Made by a program: the position numbers and the translations under genes. From the NCBI GenBank assembly GCA_003118195.1, contig BEXV01000446.1:127313-191312 (forward strand): DNA of 64,000 bases, in the 5' to 3' direction. Origin of the DNA: Hemicentrotus pulcherrimus (lineage: Eukaryota; Echinodermata; Echinoidea; Camarodonta; Strongylocentrotidae). The notes beneath the pieces are model-generated. The model worked only from the letters and a program-made list of their open reading frames with translations. It ran no database searches and was not told where the DNA came from. Below are positions 11,248 to 26,000 of this stretch, piece by piece. Each line of letters starts with the position of its first letter. The stretch's first letter is position 1.

Positions 11248-14200
11248 GTCCAGAGGCTCTGTTGGGTTAAAAGCCAAGTATTCAGGGAAAGTATTTTGAT
11301 CCAAGTTTCCAAATTCCGGGAAAAAGCACCGACATCATTATAATTTGCAGAAAAAGATTAGTGCCGGTAAAATGACGCCCGCCCCCTTCCCCAATGATCC
11401 TGGTTTCGCCCTTGTGAAGGTATCGGTTTTCATGTTCTTATAGCGTATGCTGCCGCTTTATTGCAATCTAGCTTAATACTCTCATGACGTGTGCATGACC
11501 GTCTAGATGGGATGGGATGTCATCAAAATCAAACAATTACAATGACAAAAGAAGTGAAAAGCGCAAAAAGATCAGTTCCCCACAAACTAAAACACGGTTA
11601 TGAGCATTTTTTAAAACGTTTTTCATGTCATTATTAAATTAGCAAACATCCCGAGATGTGTTTCAAAATGAATTTAAACATACACTTTATACAGATATCT
11701 CTTTATCTATTAAAAAAAAACGCCAGACAGAAACAAAACAAAACCATTACATGTTTACATGTGCCTTTGAAAACTAAAATTACGTCACATTCTAGTCACG
11801 AAGTCTTACAACTTTAATCCTATCGTATTTTAATTGTACTCACACACACTTGCGAAGAAATTACTTGTCATAATCACGGTATATTTTTTCTACCTCATAA
11901 CTTCATAATTATAATCATCAAACGTGAACGATATTTTGGTCTGGTCAACATTCAGATTTGGTAGTAAATACTAGAAATAAGAGAATGCTGCTTCCTTTTC
12001 AAGCAAAGAAAATATAATTTGACACTGCGTGATTCGCTCAAGTTAATTCGTCTCATGAAATACTGTGTTTTGATTACAACCTTGCATGCGCTATAGTATC
12101 AGCTTGTTAGCAATATGCAAGCAAGGTGAGAACACTTTATCCGATTTATGTAAAGCGACTGACGTCAATAAATCGACGGTCGTTTGGAAAGAGGATAGCG
12201 TTTCTTTCATTAAGATCCGGTTGTTTCTATCTTTGAAAAATGATACTCGGCTGATTTGTTTAGGTGTTATGATTTTTGATTGAGTCGATTTTTAGGTGTG
12301 TACGCTTTGTCGAGAGTGGCATCGCGAAAGTGCAGCTGTTCACAATGCTTGATCATAACTGAACACTGTAATCACTTTGTTTGGTTCATCATAAGTATTC
12401 ATGCCATCGTGGAAAAAACACCTTTAAAATGGAAAGCGTGATATATAATATAAATTAAAAATATTAATATTGACAAGAGAGATTAGAATGACCCATTTGA
12501 AATGAGAGTGTTTGGGAGGAGCTGTACATTATCACTAATATATGATGATGATAACATTCAATTGATTACACGTTTTTTAATTTTTTGTTTTTTTTGTTGT
12601 TGTTAGTAGTTGGGTATTGAAAAACAAACTAACCAATTTTTTACAAACTTTAATTTTTACATATTACCAGAAATGAGTTAACATCCTTCTGGTAATAAGC
12701 AGGTAATAAAGTTAATCTATTTTTACATGCGCTACCATTTTTGCACACATTTCTTGAGAGATTAATTACCATGGCAAGATGAAAATGTAACTTACACCCA
12801 TCTTCAATGTGTGACACCACACAAAACAGTCGCTATTATTTTCACAGAAACAGATTCCAGCAAACAACACTTCAGTATTTTGCCTGCACTCATAGACCAA
12901 ACTTTTGATACTAATGATATTACCACATTGATAAATATATCACACAGTGTCATGTTAATGATACATATGAACAGACAAGGTCATATACTTACCTGAAGTA
13001 GAAATAAATATTTCTAGAGCAGATTCACATACTTGATGCTATTTCAATTAACACACAAACAGGAATAAACACATCTATCAATCATTGGATTTGTGTCCAA
13101 GGTAGTATTCACTACTGCTCATTTATTTCCAAATGTTAAAGGACAAATATATAATGTGAATGTATGGGCTCATAATGCAAGGCACAAATATATGTGATAT
13201 ACGGCATGGAAGATCACAACTGCAGCTATTGCACAAATGTATGCAAAATTGATACAATAATGCATTGGTTGTGCAAACATAAAAGAACAAATTGCACTGA
13301 TGATAAATACGAATTCTGGAATAAAATATTGCACAAAGGAAAAGAATATGTTGCTTTAATGATATACTAACAAAAAATGGGCACATTTTTGCATCGATAA
13401 GAAAGAAAAATATTCATGAAGAGTATTGCACATGTTAGAATGATAGTTATGGAAGATATTGCACTTTTAATATGAACATTAATTGGAATTATTACTCATA
13501 TCAGTAAACCCATATGACTAACCGTTATATGTTGCTCATAAAATCGTACATATATGACACAAATTAGAGCAAAACCTTGTGTACGGCTCCAAGTTGGTTG
13601 AATCTTCCTCTAGTGTTACCTTACTCTGTAGGCTTATACTCCTCACTCTGTACCAGTACAAAATAAATTAACTTAAAAAGACAGACTTCAAACTGACATT
13701 TTCTCCCCACACGGGCGACTTTAGTATTTTGTATCTAAGGGGAGACTGAAAGAGTAAATAAATGCTTAACGATGGGAGAAAGTTATTGTAAATTTTACAG
13801 GGAGAAAGTTATTGTAAATTTTACAGGAAAAATATGCATAAGTTGCAAATATGAATATCCTATTTAATTAACAACTGTCCATACTGCAACAGAATATCAT
13901 GCACACGAATTGGGCCTGGCAGTTACTTATGCTTTTTGCATTTCTTGTAATGTGTAGCCTTCTGTATCATAAATTTAATTACCAAAACAGAATAGTAGAG
14001 TCTTTAAACACTTAACACAATGCAATGGAAACAACAAACCCTGTCAGAAGTCATTCATGTTAAATATATAACATAACACCTGATTAACTTCACAGTGATA
14101 TTGTTGTCCAAGTAGAAGTCCTCTATCCTCAATTAGATTTGTCTTTAATTAAATATTCTTGATTGTAAAATCAGAGACGCCAAGTTTAAAGATCAGCAAT

Positions 14201-15646
14201 GCGTGACATTTGCATGATTTAGCACGCGAGCCTATAACGCACGTATAAGGTATAGCGGTTTTTCGAAATCTAGCGCGCGTGCCGTCCTTGAGAGCATTTC
14301 CAGACCCTCAAAATGCATGACGTCACGCCTAATGCATGACACTTGGTAGCTCTGTAAAATGCATAGCCAATTTCGTGTGCAGGCAAAACTAAATCTGATG
14401 ACCAGGGTTATACTATACCTGTAAAGAGCTTAGAGACATCAACAATGTATGAAGCGCTACTTAATCCCAAAATAGTATAACTGTTATGTTATTTGAAGAA
14501 TAAGCAGGAAAATAATGTACTACAGGAATGTATCATTTACATATACACTTCCTCTTTCCTTCATTTCTGACTTTTCTATCTGCTGAGGCATTAAGTTGAT
14601 ATATCTTCAGGGAACAGCATGTTTCTTTTGGGCTTATGACCATGAGGAACAATGAATTTCCAAAACAAGAAATAACAAACTCATCACTTAAGTTCTCTTT
14701 GATCGGCAGAGATAACTTCCAAATCCTGAGTCTTAAACATATGACGTCAATGGCAGGAGAAGGATCATTGTAATAGTTATTCACCTGCCAGACATATCAC
14801 TAGGGGTACATTTACAAGCTTATAACTCTGTTGGAGATGTCTTACTTTACGGTTAACATTTTTTCTCATATTGCCTGTTTGGAGCTAGAAGGGCATTAAC
14901 CAAAAAACATTAACACAAAATTAACATCCTTTTGTCTCTGAGAAGAAGGTATTTGAAGTGTGTGTCATACAGGGTTACCTCAAGAAAGGTATTCAACAGT
15001 CAAGACAGATTGAAGATAAGTGAAGGCAAAGTGGAATAAGCAATAAGGCCGATCCCAAAGGGTACTCTAAAATGATAAATTTGTCAAAAAGCCAAATATT
15101 GGCAATAAACACAAATAAATTAAACATTTATTGCATCTCATTTCGACAAGGTGGATCTTGCTACATTTCATTCTTCATAATTTGTCTGGGAAATAAGAAA
15201 TTATATCTGTGTCATTCGTGTTAAACAAAATACATATGCTCTTTTTTTGCATGATCAAATTGGCAACATCAAATGATCATAAGAAAAACATATAATTCTC
15301 TTTGAAAATCCTTAATGATAAATTAACTACCCAAACTAGCTTAGACATATGATAAACACCCCTATTATCATCAATCAAATAAATATGTAAATCGATTTAA
15401 ATAAAACAGAATCAAGCAATTCTGATGAGTCCTAAACTATTTACAATATATTCTTAATAGTACTAGGAATGAGTCAATATTGCGCTGAATACATACATCT
15501 TACAGTACAAAGACAAGAGGTCCCAAGTCACTGAATATATATGTACAACAAGGGTTAACATTCTTTAAAAGAATTCTGCTGTATAATGCACCATTTCATG
15601 TAATATACAACAAACATTGAGTTAATTTCAGAATGATTTTACCTAC

Positions 15647-15720
15647 CTGTTAAGGGCCAGAAGGGAATAATGTCTTTGTTTTTAAAGGGCATGAATCAAT
15701 ACCCTTTTCACTCTTAACAG
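15647..15720. repeat. Small palindromic element (GCCAGAAGG family)
   Basis: CTGTTAAGGGCCAGAAGGGA at the left and a matching inverted end, ACCCTTTTCACTCTTAACAG, at the right. Same family as 32011-32100 and 45581-45652; arms more diverged. Confidence 0.55.
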
Positions 15721-16099
15721 ATGATATATTATATGAACTTAGAAGTTACACAGATTTTAGCTCCACATCATATCTTTGTAATCAGATTACTGTTATCACC
15801 AATTTAGACTCAAATTTTAAGTCACAATAGGTTTTTGTTCAGTACAGTAAAGGCACTTGGATACAATTAATAAATGTGGTCTGTAGTTTATACCACTATG
15901 GTTCATATAGTTCATATTTCTTGAAGAACAAGGCAGAATATAAAATTACAAGCCAGAATATATTGCTTAAAATTTAAAAAAAGGACACTGACAGAATATC
16001 ATAATTTCACAAGTGGAGGCGGTGCAGATGATGTTAGGTTGCTTTTAAAAGAACCACAATAATACATTTTTTTAACTTATGCACTGGGAGACCTAGTAA

Positions 16100-17012
16100 T
16101 TAGTTCGAAACAAAGGAGATCATTGTTTCTTCTTCCTTACTATCGTCAAATCCATTCCTTGAAAGAGTCACGTAGAGGGAGTGCTTACTGGATGGCGATT
16201 TACTTCCGGATGACTTACTGCCGAGAGATTTACTCCTCGGTCTCTTGCTCCCTCGACGGCTAGACTGCTGCTGGAGAAGAGGAAGTCCTTCAAATCTTTC
16301 ACTGTCAATACAGCTGAACAGAGACCAAGAGTGCTGCCTGGATTCGGATTCAGAGTAAATATTGTCTTCGGTCGCAGCTTTCTTCAAGAGTTTGGTGAAG
16401 GTACCCCCTGAGGGTAACCTATGCAGGAAGTTGTGTTCTAAGGTAGCAGAGGTCCTAGAGCGCCCTCTATGGATGACCGGTGGCAGATCCTCAACAGCCA
16501 CTACACACGAGTCCTGCGATGTGGATGGGGTGCTGGTGTTAGACATTGACGTTGAAGGGGCACTTGCTGTTGAGCTGATAATCGAGATGCGGTTTCTCTC
16601 TGTCTCTGAGTCGTGTCTCAGTCTGTGCGACCCACTCGGGGCAAGCTCAAAGCTGCAGCGGGAGAAGCTCCTCTTGTTCTTAGATCTGCGTTTGGATGCG
16701 CGGAAAATGTGGCCCACGCTGGCCAGGTGACCGGTGAGGAATTCGTCATCATGGATGCGGTTGAATTCACGTCCCATGTGCATTTCGGTGCTACTGTTAC
16801 TCCTGGTGCTGTGTTTGGGGGCGGGGTGCTTGGGACGGACAGGGGAGAGGGGTAGTCCGGTGCTGTGGATCTCTTCAGGGGGAATGCTGCCTAGAGGGAC
16901 GCCAAGACAGGGTGTGATAAGGTGTGGTCTTTGACAGAGGATGTCTGTTACATCTTTGGCTGTGGGTCGATGCTGTGGTTGGATGGCCCAGCACTGCATC
17001 ATCAATGCTCCT
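16100..17012 (-). CDS. v19: last receptor exon, kinase end and cytoplasmic tail
   Basis: Acceptor TTTCACAG, 913 bp, stop TAA at 16100-16102. The kinase ends with [20 protein letters not shown], then a tail of about 280 residues that is Ser-rich and basic (RRSKNKR), with stretches rich in Ser/Thr and a short repeated pattern of S-K-S/S-G-S-K near the end. Tyr residues occur in NIYSESES and SLYVTL. The latter (residues 1423-1428) fits the ITIM consensus. Strings of long ORFs on the opposite strand here are shadows. Confidence 0.93.
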
Positions 17013-20000
17013 CTGTGAAATAAAAATGTGAAGTACATACTAATCCAATATCTATTACATGAATATAACATGGGACAAAGAAATTACCCTCAAAATACAA
17101 TCTGAAAATCAAAAGATAAGCAGATCAAAGTGAACAAAGCAAAGAGGGTTATGTAGAGGCAAACTGAAATAAACAGATTAACAGGCAGCAAACAAAAACA
17201 AATGATTAAAAAGAAAAATAGAAGCAAATAAATGAGAAGTAGTTTAGAGAAATAAATAAATAGAAATCAAAGAGAATCACATAAAACCATGTGAACAAGT
17301 CATAGATACATGAATTGAATGAATCAAAAATGGTACAAATACTGATTATCTGGTTAGTACCTACATTAATCTTTCCAATGCCATAACACAACTAAACTTC
17401 TTGAATATTCAAACTGCAACATAAAATGTGTATTTGGGAAAAGGGTGTTTGCAAAAATTTAACGAAGGAAAAATATTGTTTGAGAAAAAAATTGCCTTGT
17501 GCAATGTTATTGGTGACGGTCTTTTGTAAAATTGGTGGCACCACATGAGAAGATTTACATGGTTTCAAGAAATGGGAAAGAAAGAAACAAAATCTAATAA
17601 AAAATAATTTGCAATTGTAAGATGAATCTAAAAGCTAACTACTCACAATGCTGGGCTGCATCCTTCAGGGGGTCTCAGAGAGTTCCTATTCCTGATGTAA
17701 TCCAACACCTCTGCATTGGAAAGCTCTTGGTAAGGGAAACTACCAAAGGTCACGACCTCATAGATGACCACGCCTAGCGACCAGACATCACTCATGGTGG
17801 TAAAGATGCCCTCCGTCAAAGACTCTGGAGCCATCCAGCGTACGGGCAGCTTGCCTGCAGAGAGAGGGCGACATACATTTCAGATATGAGTACACAGAGA
17901 GTTTGAGAGTCGCTTCCATTTAAAGAAGCAGTAGGGAAATCGGTGCATATTTTAGGAGTGAACATTTGAGTCTACAAATCATCCGCTCTTAGGCAGAAGA
18001 GTGTCAACACAACTAATTTATCGCATCGTTAGGACCCTTCAGACTATAAAGGAATGCTTAAAGACATCAGATATTTCCTTTGATAACAATCTAATATAAG
18101 CTAGACGGTTTATATATCCAACAAAAAATGTCTAAGCAAATAGCTATTGTAACATGTTCATCTCTATGAAAGATAAACAAAGAACGAAATTCATTTGTGT
18201 AACTTTTCATGGAAAATAATTTACAAAAAGAAGGAAATTGGCATAGAAGATACAATGTACTGACTCATGAGTATATACAATATTGCAAGTATATGCTAAC
18301 TGCATGTAATTCCTGTAGATCTATCATGTGTTGAATTATGAAGCATTTCACAAAAACAAGAACTTGACAAAATGAAAATTATTCTTGACCTCTATGATGG
18401 AAAAAAATTCAGTTGCTAATTTACGATATATATACAGTCAAAGACTTACTTCTTTTGCCAAGCCTATAATAGTCGGAGTCGTAGAGGGCTCTTGTCATAC
18501 CAAAGTCTCCAATCTTCACTGTATAGGATGCATCAACCAAGCAGTTTCTGCATGCTAGGTCCCTGTTATATAATCAAAATGAATATTTATGTAACAACAA
18601 TACAATTGAGTTTTTTTAAAATTAAAATTAGTGCCATGAGCTTATTGACATGGATTCTTTTTCCTCTTATTCTGATTAGGAATTTATAATAATAATGATG
18701 GTGTTGATTTGTGATTTGATATTGCACTAATGGTTCTGTAATCACCAACATCAGAAAACGCTGACACAAGATAGACCTCACCATCTGATTGATATGGTGG
18801 TCATGTTGAAGATACATGTACTGATGATGATCATCATGATAGTGAAGATGATGGAAGGGGTGATGATGATGAAGTTGGTGGTGATTGGTGATGCTGATGG
18901 CGGTGATGATGATGATGGCAGTGATGATAGTGAAAGTGGTGGTGGTGATAATGATGATGGTGATGATGGTGATGATGAAAATGATGATGGTAATGATGTT
19001 GCTGGTAATAATGGTGGTGGTAGTTTTGATGGTAATAATGATGATAAAAATAATAATTCTAATAATTATAGTAAAGAAAAAACAGTATCAATTGGAATGT
19101 TGTAACTTGATCAAAAGGTTAGCCCAGCAGATGAGAACTTTTTTACCCTCATCATTACAATACATCACTATAACCTTCCTTGCAAATTTCATCTCACTTT
19201 CATTTGTCATCGTTTATTCTTCTTCTTCATCTCATCTCCATCACTCACCTATGCACATAGTTGATGCTGGCTAGATAGCTCAGACCTGACGCTATATCTG
19301 ACACCATAGACGTGAGTTGGTCTGGACACATGACATGTTGATTCCTCTCATAGACGCCCTCACCAACCAGATGACGACGTCCAAGGAGGAAGGTTTTTAA
19401 GTCGCCTAAAGGTAATCAAAAACAAGTGTTTTGGGACTTTGTTGCTACACGAAGATGAGTAAGATATTGTAAATTACATAACATATGTCAAACATCATGT
19501 ATGTTCAGTTGATCGGGAACCATGACATGTTGATTCCTCTCATAAACCCCTTCACCTACAATATGATATACTACCAGGAAGGTCTTTAGATCACCAAAAG
19601 AAGAACATAATAACATACGGTACACTTTTTTCTTTTTTAAACCAGAGTATTCATTCAATAGATGCAAATAGTGGTTAAAATATATCATATGAATATCATA
19701 ATGTGATTTGATTTGAACTCGTCAAGGAAGATACATATTTAAAGCGTTAGAATCATAAAATGAAAAGGAACACAAAACATGACAGAATAAGCCATTGGCA
19801 TATTTTAGCTTTCAAAGGTAACTTGTTAAAGTATCTATTCCTTCTATAACTATAGGAGTATGATTAAATACTTTCATATGAATATCATAATGTGATTTGA
19901 TTTGAACTCGTCAAGGAAGATACATATTTAAAGCGTTAGAATCATAAAATGAAAAGGAACACAAAACATGAAAGAATAAGCCATTGGCATATTTTAGCTT

Positions 20001-23000
20001 TCAAAGGTAACTTGTTAAAGTATCTATTCCTTCTATAACTATAGGAGTATGATTAAATACTTTGTATCTGATATGTCACATTTATGTATATATTTTTACC
20101 CCTAATTAAGTTGAATAAAAAAACATCAATCTTGAATAGATATGTGGTGTTCATTATAGTCCAGATATATCTGTTAACATATTTGTGAAAGTTAACAGTT
20201 TCTTTCAGCAGCGATATCAATTTCAGAACCACATTATGATCTTTAAATCTGTTTATCCACACAATCATAAACTTTGTTACTGATTCTATCTTTAAACAGA
20301 ATGACTACTTTATAATTTTCTGGGTCAATGAGAAGCATTTAAACTCCATAAGCTCTTCAGCAACTTGTGCGAATCACTTAATGATATTGCTTTAAATGTG
20401 CTTACCATATAGCATGAATTCCATGACTGCATACATGGGTTCCCCTCTGGTACACACTCCTAGAAGGTTGACGATATTCTTATGGTTGAATCTCTTCATT
20501 ACCTCAGCCTCACTTAGGAAATCAAGCTGAAAAAGAAAAGAAAAAAAGAGAGGAGGAAGTTAGCATTTTTGTTATAGAAAGAATCTAATTACATCTTGAT
20601 CTTGCATCCTGGGCCTCCTTTGATATACTTCAAAGATTCTTCTTGACATCATGATTGGTACATTTAATTAAAATGTAAACTGGTTTCAGAAAAGTCTTCA
20701 ACTTTTCCTCTTATCTTAACCTACTTTGGAACTAAAATACTCACAGTGGTCTTATATCTAAAAGGCAAATTGACAAGTTCTGAGGATAGAATGATAAATT
20801 GTAATAAATATCTGTAATGCATGTTCGTTAACAGATTATGTTTGCTATCAAGACTTCTAGGGAAAAGTTTAGAGACTGTCCCATCAGTTCATAAATACTG
20901 TAAAAATATTTAGCTAATGCTATTTTCATAATATATATTCAGACTAATGCATACTTCACAGCCTAAAGTTCCTCCCAAACATCTCTGCAATGGTCAGAGA
21001 TTTTCTCATCTAGCAAAAACATCAGAAAAGTCTGAATAAAATAACTTATCACAAGTGAATTACACAGTTTATCCGTAAGCATGTGGGGAAGAAAAGTCCA
21101 GATATTTTGAATTTATGAATGGAATTTAGAAATAAATATATGCATTCCTTGTAATGGGTTATCCTGTCTCACCTTCTCCTCCACCGATGCCCCCAGCTTC
21201 AGGGTCTTGACTGCCACGGCGGCCCATTTATTATCATCCAGCAATGCCTCACCGCCATACACCGTACCAAACGCTCCCTCTCCTAGCTTCCTGTTCAGTA
21301 CCACATTCTCTCTGGGCATCTCCCAATCGTCTAGAGTGATTAGGGCTCCCTCGCCCAGCCCCATCAGGGTGAGCTGCTTGATGTGCTGCTCAGTACGCTT
21401 CACCTTCCTGTCGTACCTGGTGCATGGAACAGAAACAACAAGAAGACTTCAATAAAAAGTAATTTTTTTAAACATTTGATGTAATATATCTGATACTTGA
21501 TACTACATGTACAGATCGAAATCGGCCACTTTGGGGGAAAAGTTTTGGCTACACAATACAGAATGTTTTTCATAAATCATCTCAATTTTTCAAGATAATG
21601 AAAGTATGATCACTCTAATTGTTTCCCTTTCCTATTAAAAATCAGTTCTGAGAAAAAGAGGAACAAGAACTAATCCTATAACATGATAGCCAGGGAGAAT
21701 AACCTTAGCATCAGTGTGCAGCATAAATAGAGGCTCATGACTATACACAAATGCACCCTATGGAAATAAAGAAAGTGTGTACATGGATACTAGGCTTGTA
21801 GATTAGGAACTAATAGACTGAATAAATTAACCCCTATTTGAGAGACTTAACGAGGACATCTACTTGGTTTGAACTCAAGACCTTCTGGTTAAAAGACCAC
21901 TGCTAAACCACTAACCCATCATGATAAATGGTACAATAATAATCAAATAATTCTTTCTGTAAAATTAAGAAAATTGACAAAGTTGACACTTTGAAATAAT
22001 GCTCCATAAGTGGATGCTACATTCAACCACTGCTTTCTTGAGGTGTATACCTTCTTTTGATGAAGACAGCCAAGATGATGGTTGAGACGAGTATGACAAG
22101 GAGGAGGATGGTGTTCATGAGAGCAATAGCTGTACGACAATCTGATCCAAGGGCTTGCCTTAATCCTTCTACCATACAGGTGGGTCCTGAAACATGAGAC
22201 AAAAAAAGTACATATAATTTTTTAACTAATTTTGTTAATGGTTATGATCAAATCAATAGTCAGTTGATTCTTTTTAACTTTCATTAAAACTATAAACTAT
22301 GTTTAACTGTTCATTATTCTTTAAATTCAGGCAAATGCATATTAATGGTCAAGAAGTCATAACATAATACTGTCCATGTGATATCTATGATTCAGACTTG
22401 TCACATTGTCAAGTCACATATCTAATACATCAACAAAAGTCATAAAATGAAATTACACAAAACAGAATATGATTTATATGACTTGTATTTTGAAGATTTT
22501 TTTTTTCTCCTTCCACCTAGTAAAGCTTCTTTGGGAGGTTTCCAAATTGGCCTACCATTTGCACCATCCGTTGGCTGGCTACCTGAAGCCCACATAATTC
22601 CTGATGTATTAAGTGATAACGAACCCTGGTCCTTTGTATCCATATCAGGAATGTAGGAACCAATGATCTGCAGTGCAAGAAAACAAAAGTACAAAGCATG
22701 TTTTTTTTAAAAGTGATTAAAGACAAAATAATTGACAAAAGGCAAATGTAAACAACGAATAAAGACAAACAAAGACCGAGTATAGTCAAAGGAAACAAAT
22801 ATTCCATCATAGTTTGATGAATATGCATTATTCACTAGAGAAAATGATGAATTTCCAAAAGATTTGCAGCCTTTTGCATTGGTATCTCAAGCAGACTTTG
22901 TCTCATATTTAGGGTTAAGTGTGACTCAATGGAAAATACAATCAAGTCTCAGTTTTTGAAAGACAGATAGAATTAGCAAGTATCAATGGTCAAAGAAAGA

Positions 23001-26000
23001 TAGAAACAAACCTTAGACAAACATTGTTGTAAAATATGAAATGGGAAAAAGATTAAAATGTGATGGGCAAAGAAAAAAGGATGCAGAGCGAGAAGGTTTA
23101 AGAGAGGGGATGGGGAGAAGGGGAAAGAAAGATAGAGACAGGGAGACAGATAGAAAGAAGACAAAAGGGATAACAGAGAAGAGAGGAGAGAAAAAGCATT
23201 GAGAAACAGAGGAAAATGACTCGGCAAAGACGAAAGCCTAAATATGACACTGTCTAAGAAGAAACAAGTATCAGTCCTGATAACGATCTCTACAACAAAA
23301 TATGGAGCAATAAAAACCTCTTTCATGGTCAAATTCAGGAAGAGCCTGAAATAAGCATACAGGTACTACAGGAAGACCTAGATAAATAGGGTCTGACTGA
23401 GAAATTTCCTCTTAATCATTGACCACCCGCCCCAGACGTTCCTTGTTTTCAGACAACCAAAAGTTTTGAAATCCAATTTCCTCCCATTTCTACCTAAACA
23501 TATAATTGCTCCTGGCAGTCAGCAGGTTATTTGATAGTTGCTAAAATTGCGACAGGAAAAGAAAAGAAAGGAATTTGATCAGATATGGATAACGGAAATG
23601 CACATTTTCTTGTTAAGTGATGAATAAATGTATCATGATGAGATATATTCAGACCATGTGTTTTAAGGTAGGTTCTTAATCAACATTCACAATGAGGTGA
23701 CTCAACAAAAGTCACAACTCACAGTGACAGCTAGCCCAGACAACCCCCAAAATAAAACCTCCAGTGACAAATTTCTCTAAAAAAATAAAAAACTATGACA
23801 CTTTGGTAGTCTTCATTGTTTTCCTTTAATGTAAACATAAGTAGGCAAATAACCACTTAGGTTGGAACATTCCAATATATTTGTAAGAAACAAATTGAAG
23901 AAGAAAAAAAAGATTCATACATGAAGAAATTCCAAAGTGCAAAATATCATGAATAGTTCTTTTGGTCTATTTATATTTACAGTTTTACCCGTCTTTAAAG
24001 GCCACCTATTAAAGCGAAAGAAAGGTGGCTACTGTAGACAAATATCCTTTCTAGACAGGTTTTCAACAACAGATTTCTTCCTAGAGAGACAATCTAGGTG
24101 ACCTTTATAGACAGGTGTCCACTGTGACAGGTATGACTCCTGGTGGGATTTACTGTTTTCATGGAATATGTTGCCGAGCTATATATGTCCTGTTAAAGCT
24201 ACTTGCTTCTTTTACTCTACCTATCCCAACACAGTGAAAACAAACTAAACAATTCCAAGACCAAGACCAAGACCAACAAAGCCATGAAGTTTTTTTTTTT
24301 TTTCTCTCTCTCTCTTTCTCTCTCTTGCTGGCTCATCAACATAATTCACATGAAATACTGCAAATCAAACATGAGGCAATCCTTTGAGAAAAGTTGATTT
24401 TCTTTAAGAAAGAAAGTAATTTTCAAGTGTTAGTATTCTTCATATTTGTCTCTTTGGCTCACTGCAAGAATTCACATGACATACTAGAAATCCACTACAT
24501 TTTAACACAGGTTATATACGTCAAACACGGGAATCCTCTGAGAAACCTGGTTGCATATGACAATGAGAATAGAGCAAAGTTTAGACATAAATGATACTTT
24601 GCCTTTTTGGCTCATCAGCATTGATTCACATGAAATACCACAGATTAAGCACATTTTCATGCAGGCTATGTCGTCTTACGTGACAATCCTGAGAGAAAAT
24701 CTGTTTTTGTGGAATGATAATGGCATGACATTCCACCAGAGGGATTTATGTAGTTGAAACACAACAGATGAGTAATTGTGACTCACCTGTCAATCAAACC
24801 TAATGTTTCTTGGTTGGATTTTCAGGTAATGACAACATCACATGTTCAGGTTAATCAGCATGAAAGCAATATGTAGAGAGTATTCCAACTAAAGATATGG
24901 CTTTATTGGGAGCACAGCATTCAAGGAACTACTTTCTACCAAGTAGCAAAATTTACCACACATGGGTTAAGAGAGAAACTGGAAATGTTACATGTATGTA
25001 TCAATAAATAAGCATCATGTATATTTAAACCGTCAACCTCTTAATTATAAGTGAATAAACCACATACTAAACCATAACACATCCACAAAGTATATGCAAA
25101 AAGTTCGGTATTAATCATTACAGAAAGATGAAAGTGTAACGAAACTACAAATCTCAATTAGTGTTCATTGTGCTTGAATGTGAACCCCAAGCATCAAGCA
25201 AGCTTGAGCGTTACAACAAGACATTGATTAACATGAATATGAACCCCACATATTATTACGCTAAAGCATCAAGTATTGACCTTGATTAGCATTCAATGTA
25301 CATTTAATGTGAACCCACCCCATCAAGCTTGAGTGGCACGCACACATTCTTTGAATTATGTTGTCACTGGCTGCATCCCTATCTTTATATGGAAGGCACT
25401 GGCCCGTAGCTTCCTGCATCCTTCCTCCTTAACCCTCACGAGACGGCAGCTAGCTTTACTGGCAGAGGGGGAGATCGATGTTGGATCTTGACATGGCTGA
25501 ATGTCAGAAGCGATAAGCATCGCTTGGATGGCAGGATGGTGATCGCATCAGATAATGTTGGGCTAGATCATTTTGAGTTAGGTTGGAATGGATTATACTT
25601 GTTTCTCTTGACCTTCATATACCGGTATACTACGACTGATTGACAGAGGAAGAAGTGTGTGGGAAGGCCCTCTAAATAAAGTCTTTCTGTTTCCAACAAA
25701 TACTTGTCAAATTTTGCAGACTCACCAATACTAACTACTAAACTTTAGACCCCCTTAAAGACATTTCTTTGTTATAAATCAAGATACAAATGCTCATTAC
25801 CAGTCAGTTCATGGAAGCACGATGCTTACATAGTTGCAGAGGCATAGTGTGGTTTAATTGTGAAATTTAGGAGGCACTGCTGGATGGGAGGGGTGTGGGA
25901 GGGGCAGGTTATCATCTTCTGTTCATGTTCCCTTCCCCATTATTTGTCTTTTTTCTATAAGTGCCCAAAGATTACTATTTTTCATTTTGATCTCTTCTAG

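Larger units (their letters stand above)
10881..16099. other. 3' flank of the receptor gene; no gene recognised
   Basis: About 5.2 kb without a convincing coding region. It may include the receptor 3' UTR: a minus-strand AATAAA (TTTATT, 15127-15132) lies about 970 bp past the stop. Also holds a 27-bp unit repeated twice at 13772-13826 and palindromic repeat copies at about 14871 and 15647-15720. Confidence 0.5.

Noticed and set aside
16362..16934. Overlapping plus-strand ORFs of up to 122 codons
   Set aside because: They lie opposite the last receptor exon; the minus frame has kinase motifs and a clear tail, so these are shadows.
18794..19274. Plus-strand ORFs of 103 and 129 codons, Asp-rich or Met/Val-rich
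   Set aside because: They are translations of a GAT/GGT low-complexity tract in an intron.
22973..23332. 119-codon minus ORF rich in Ser, Leu and Phe
   Set aside because: It is the reverse of a purine-rich (GAGA) intronic stretch; no domain.
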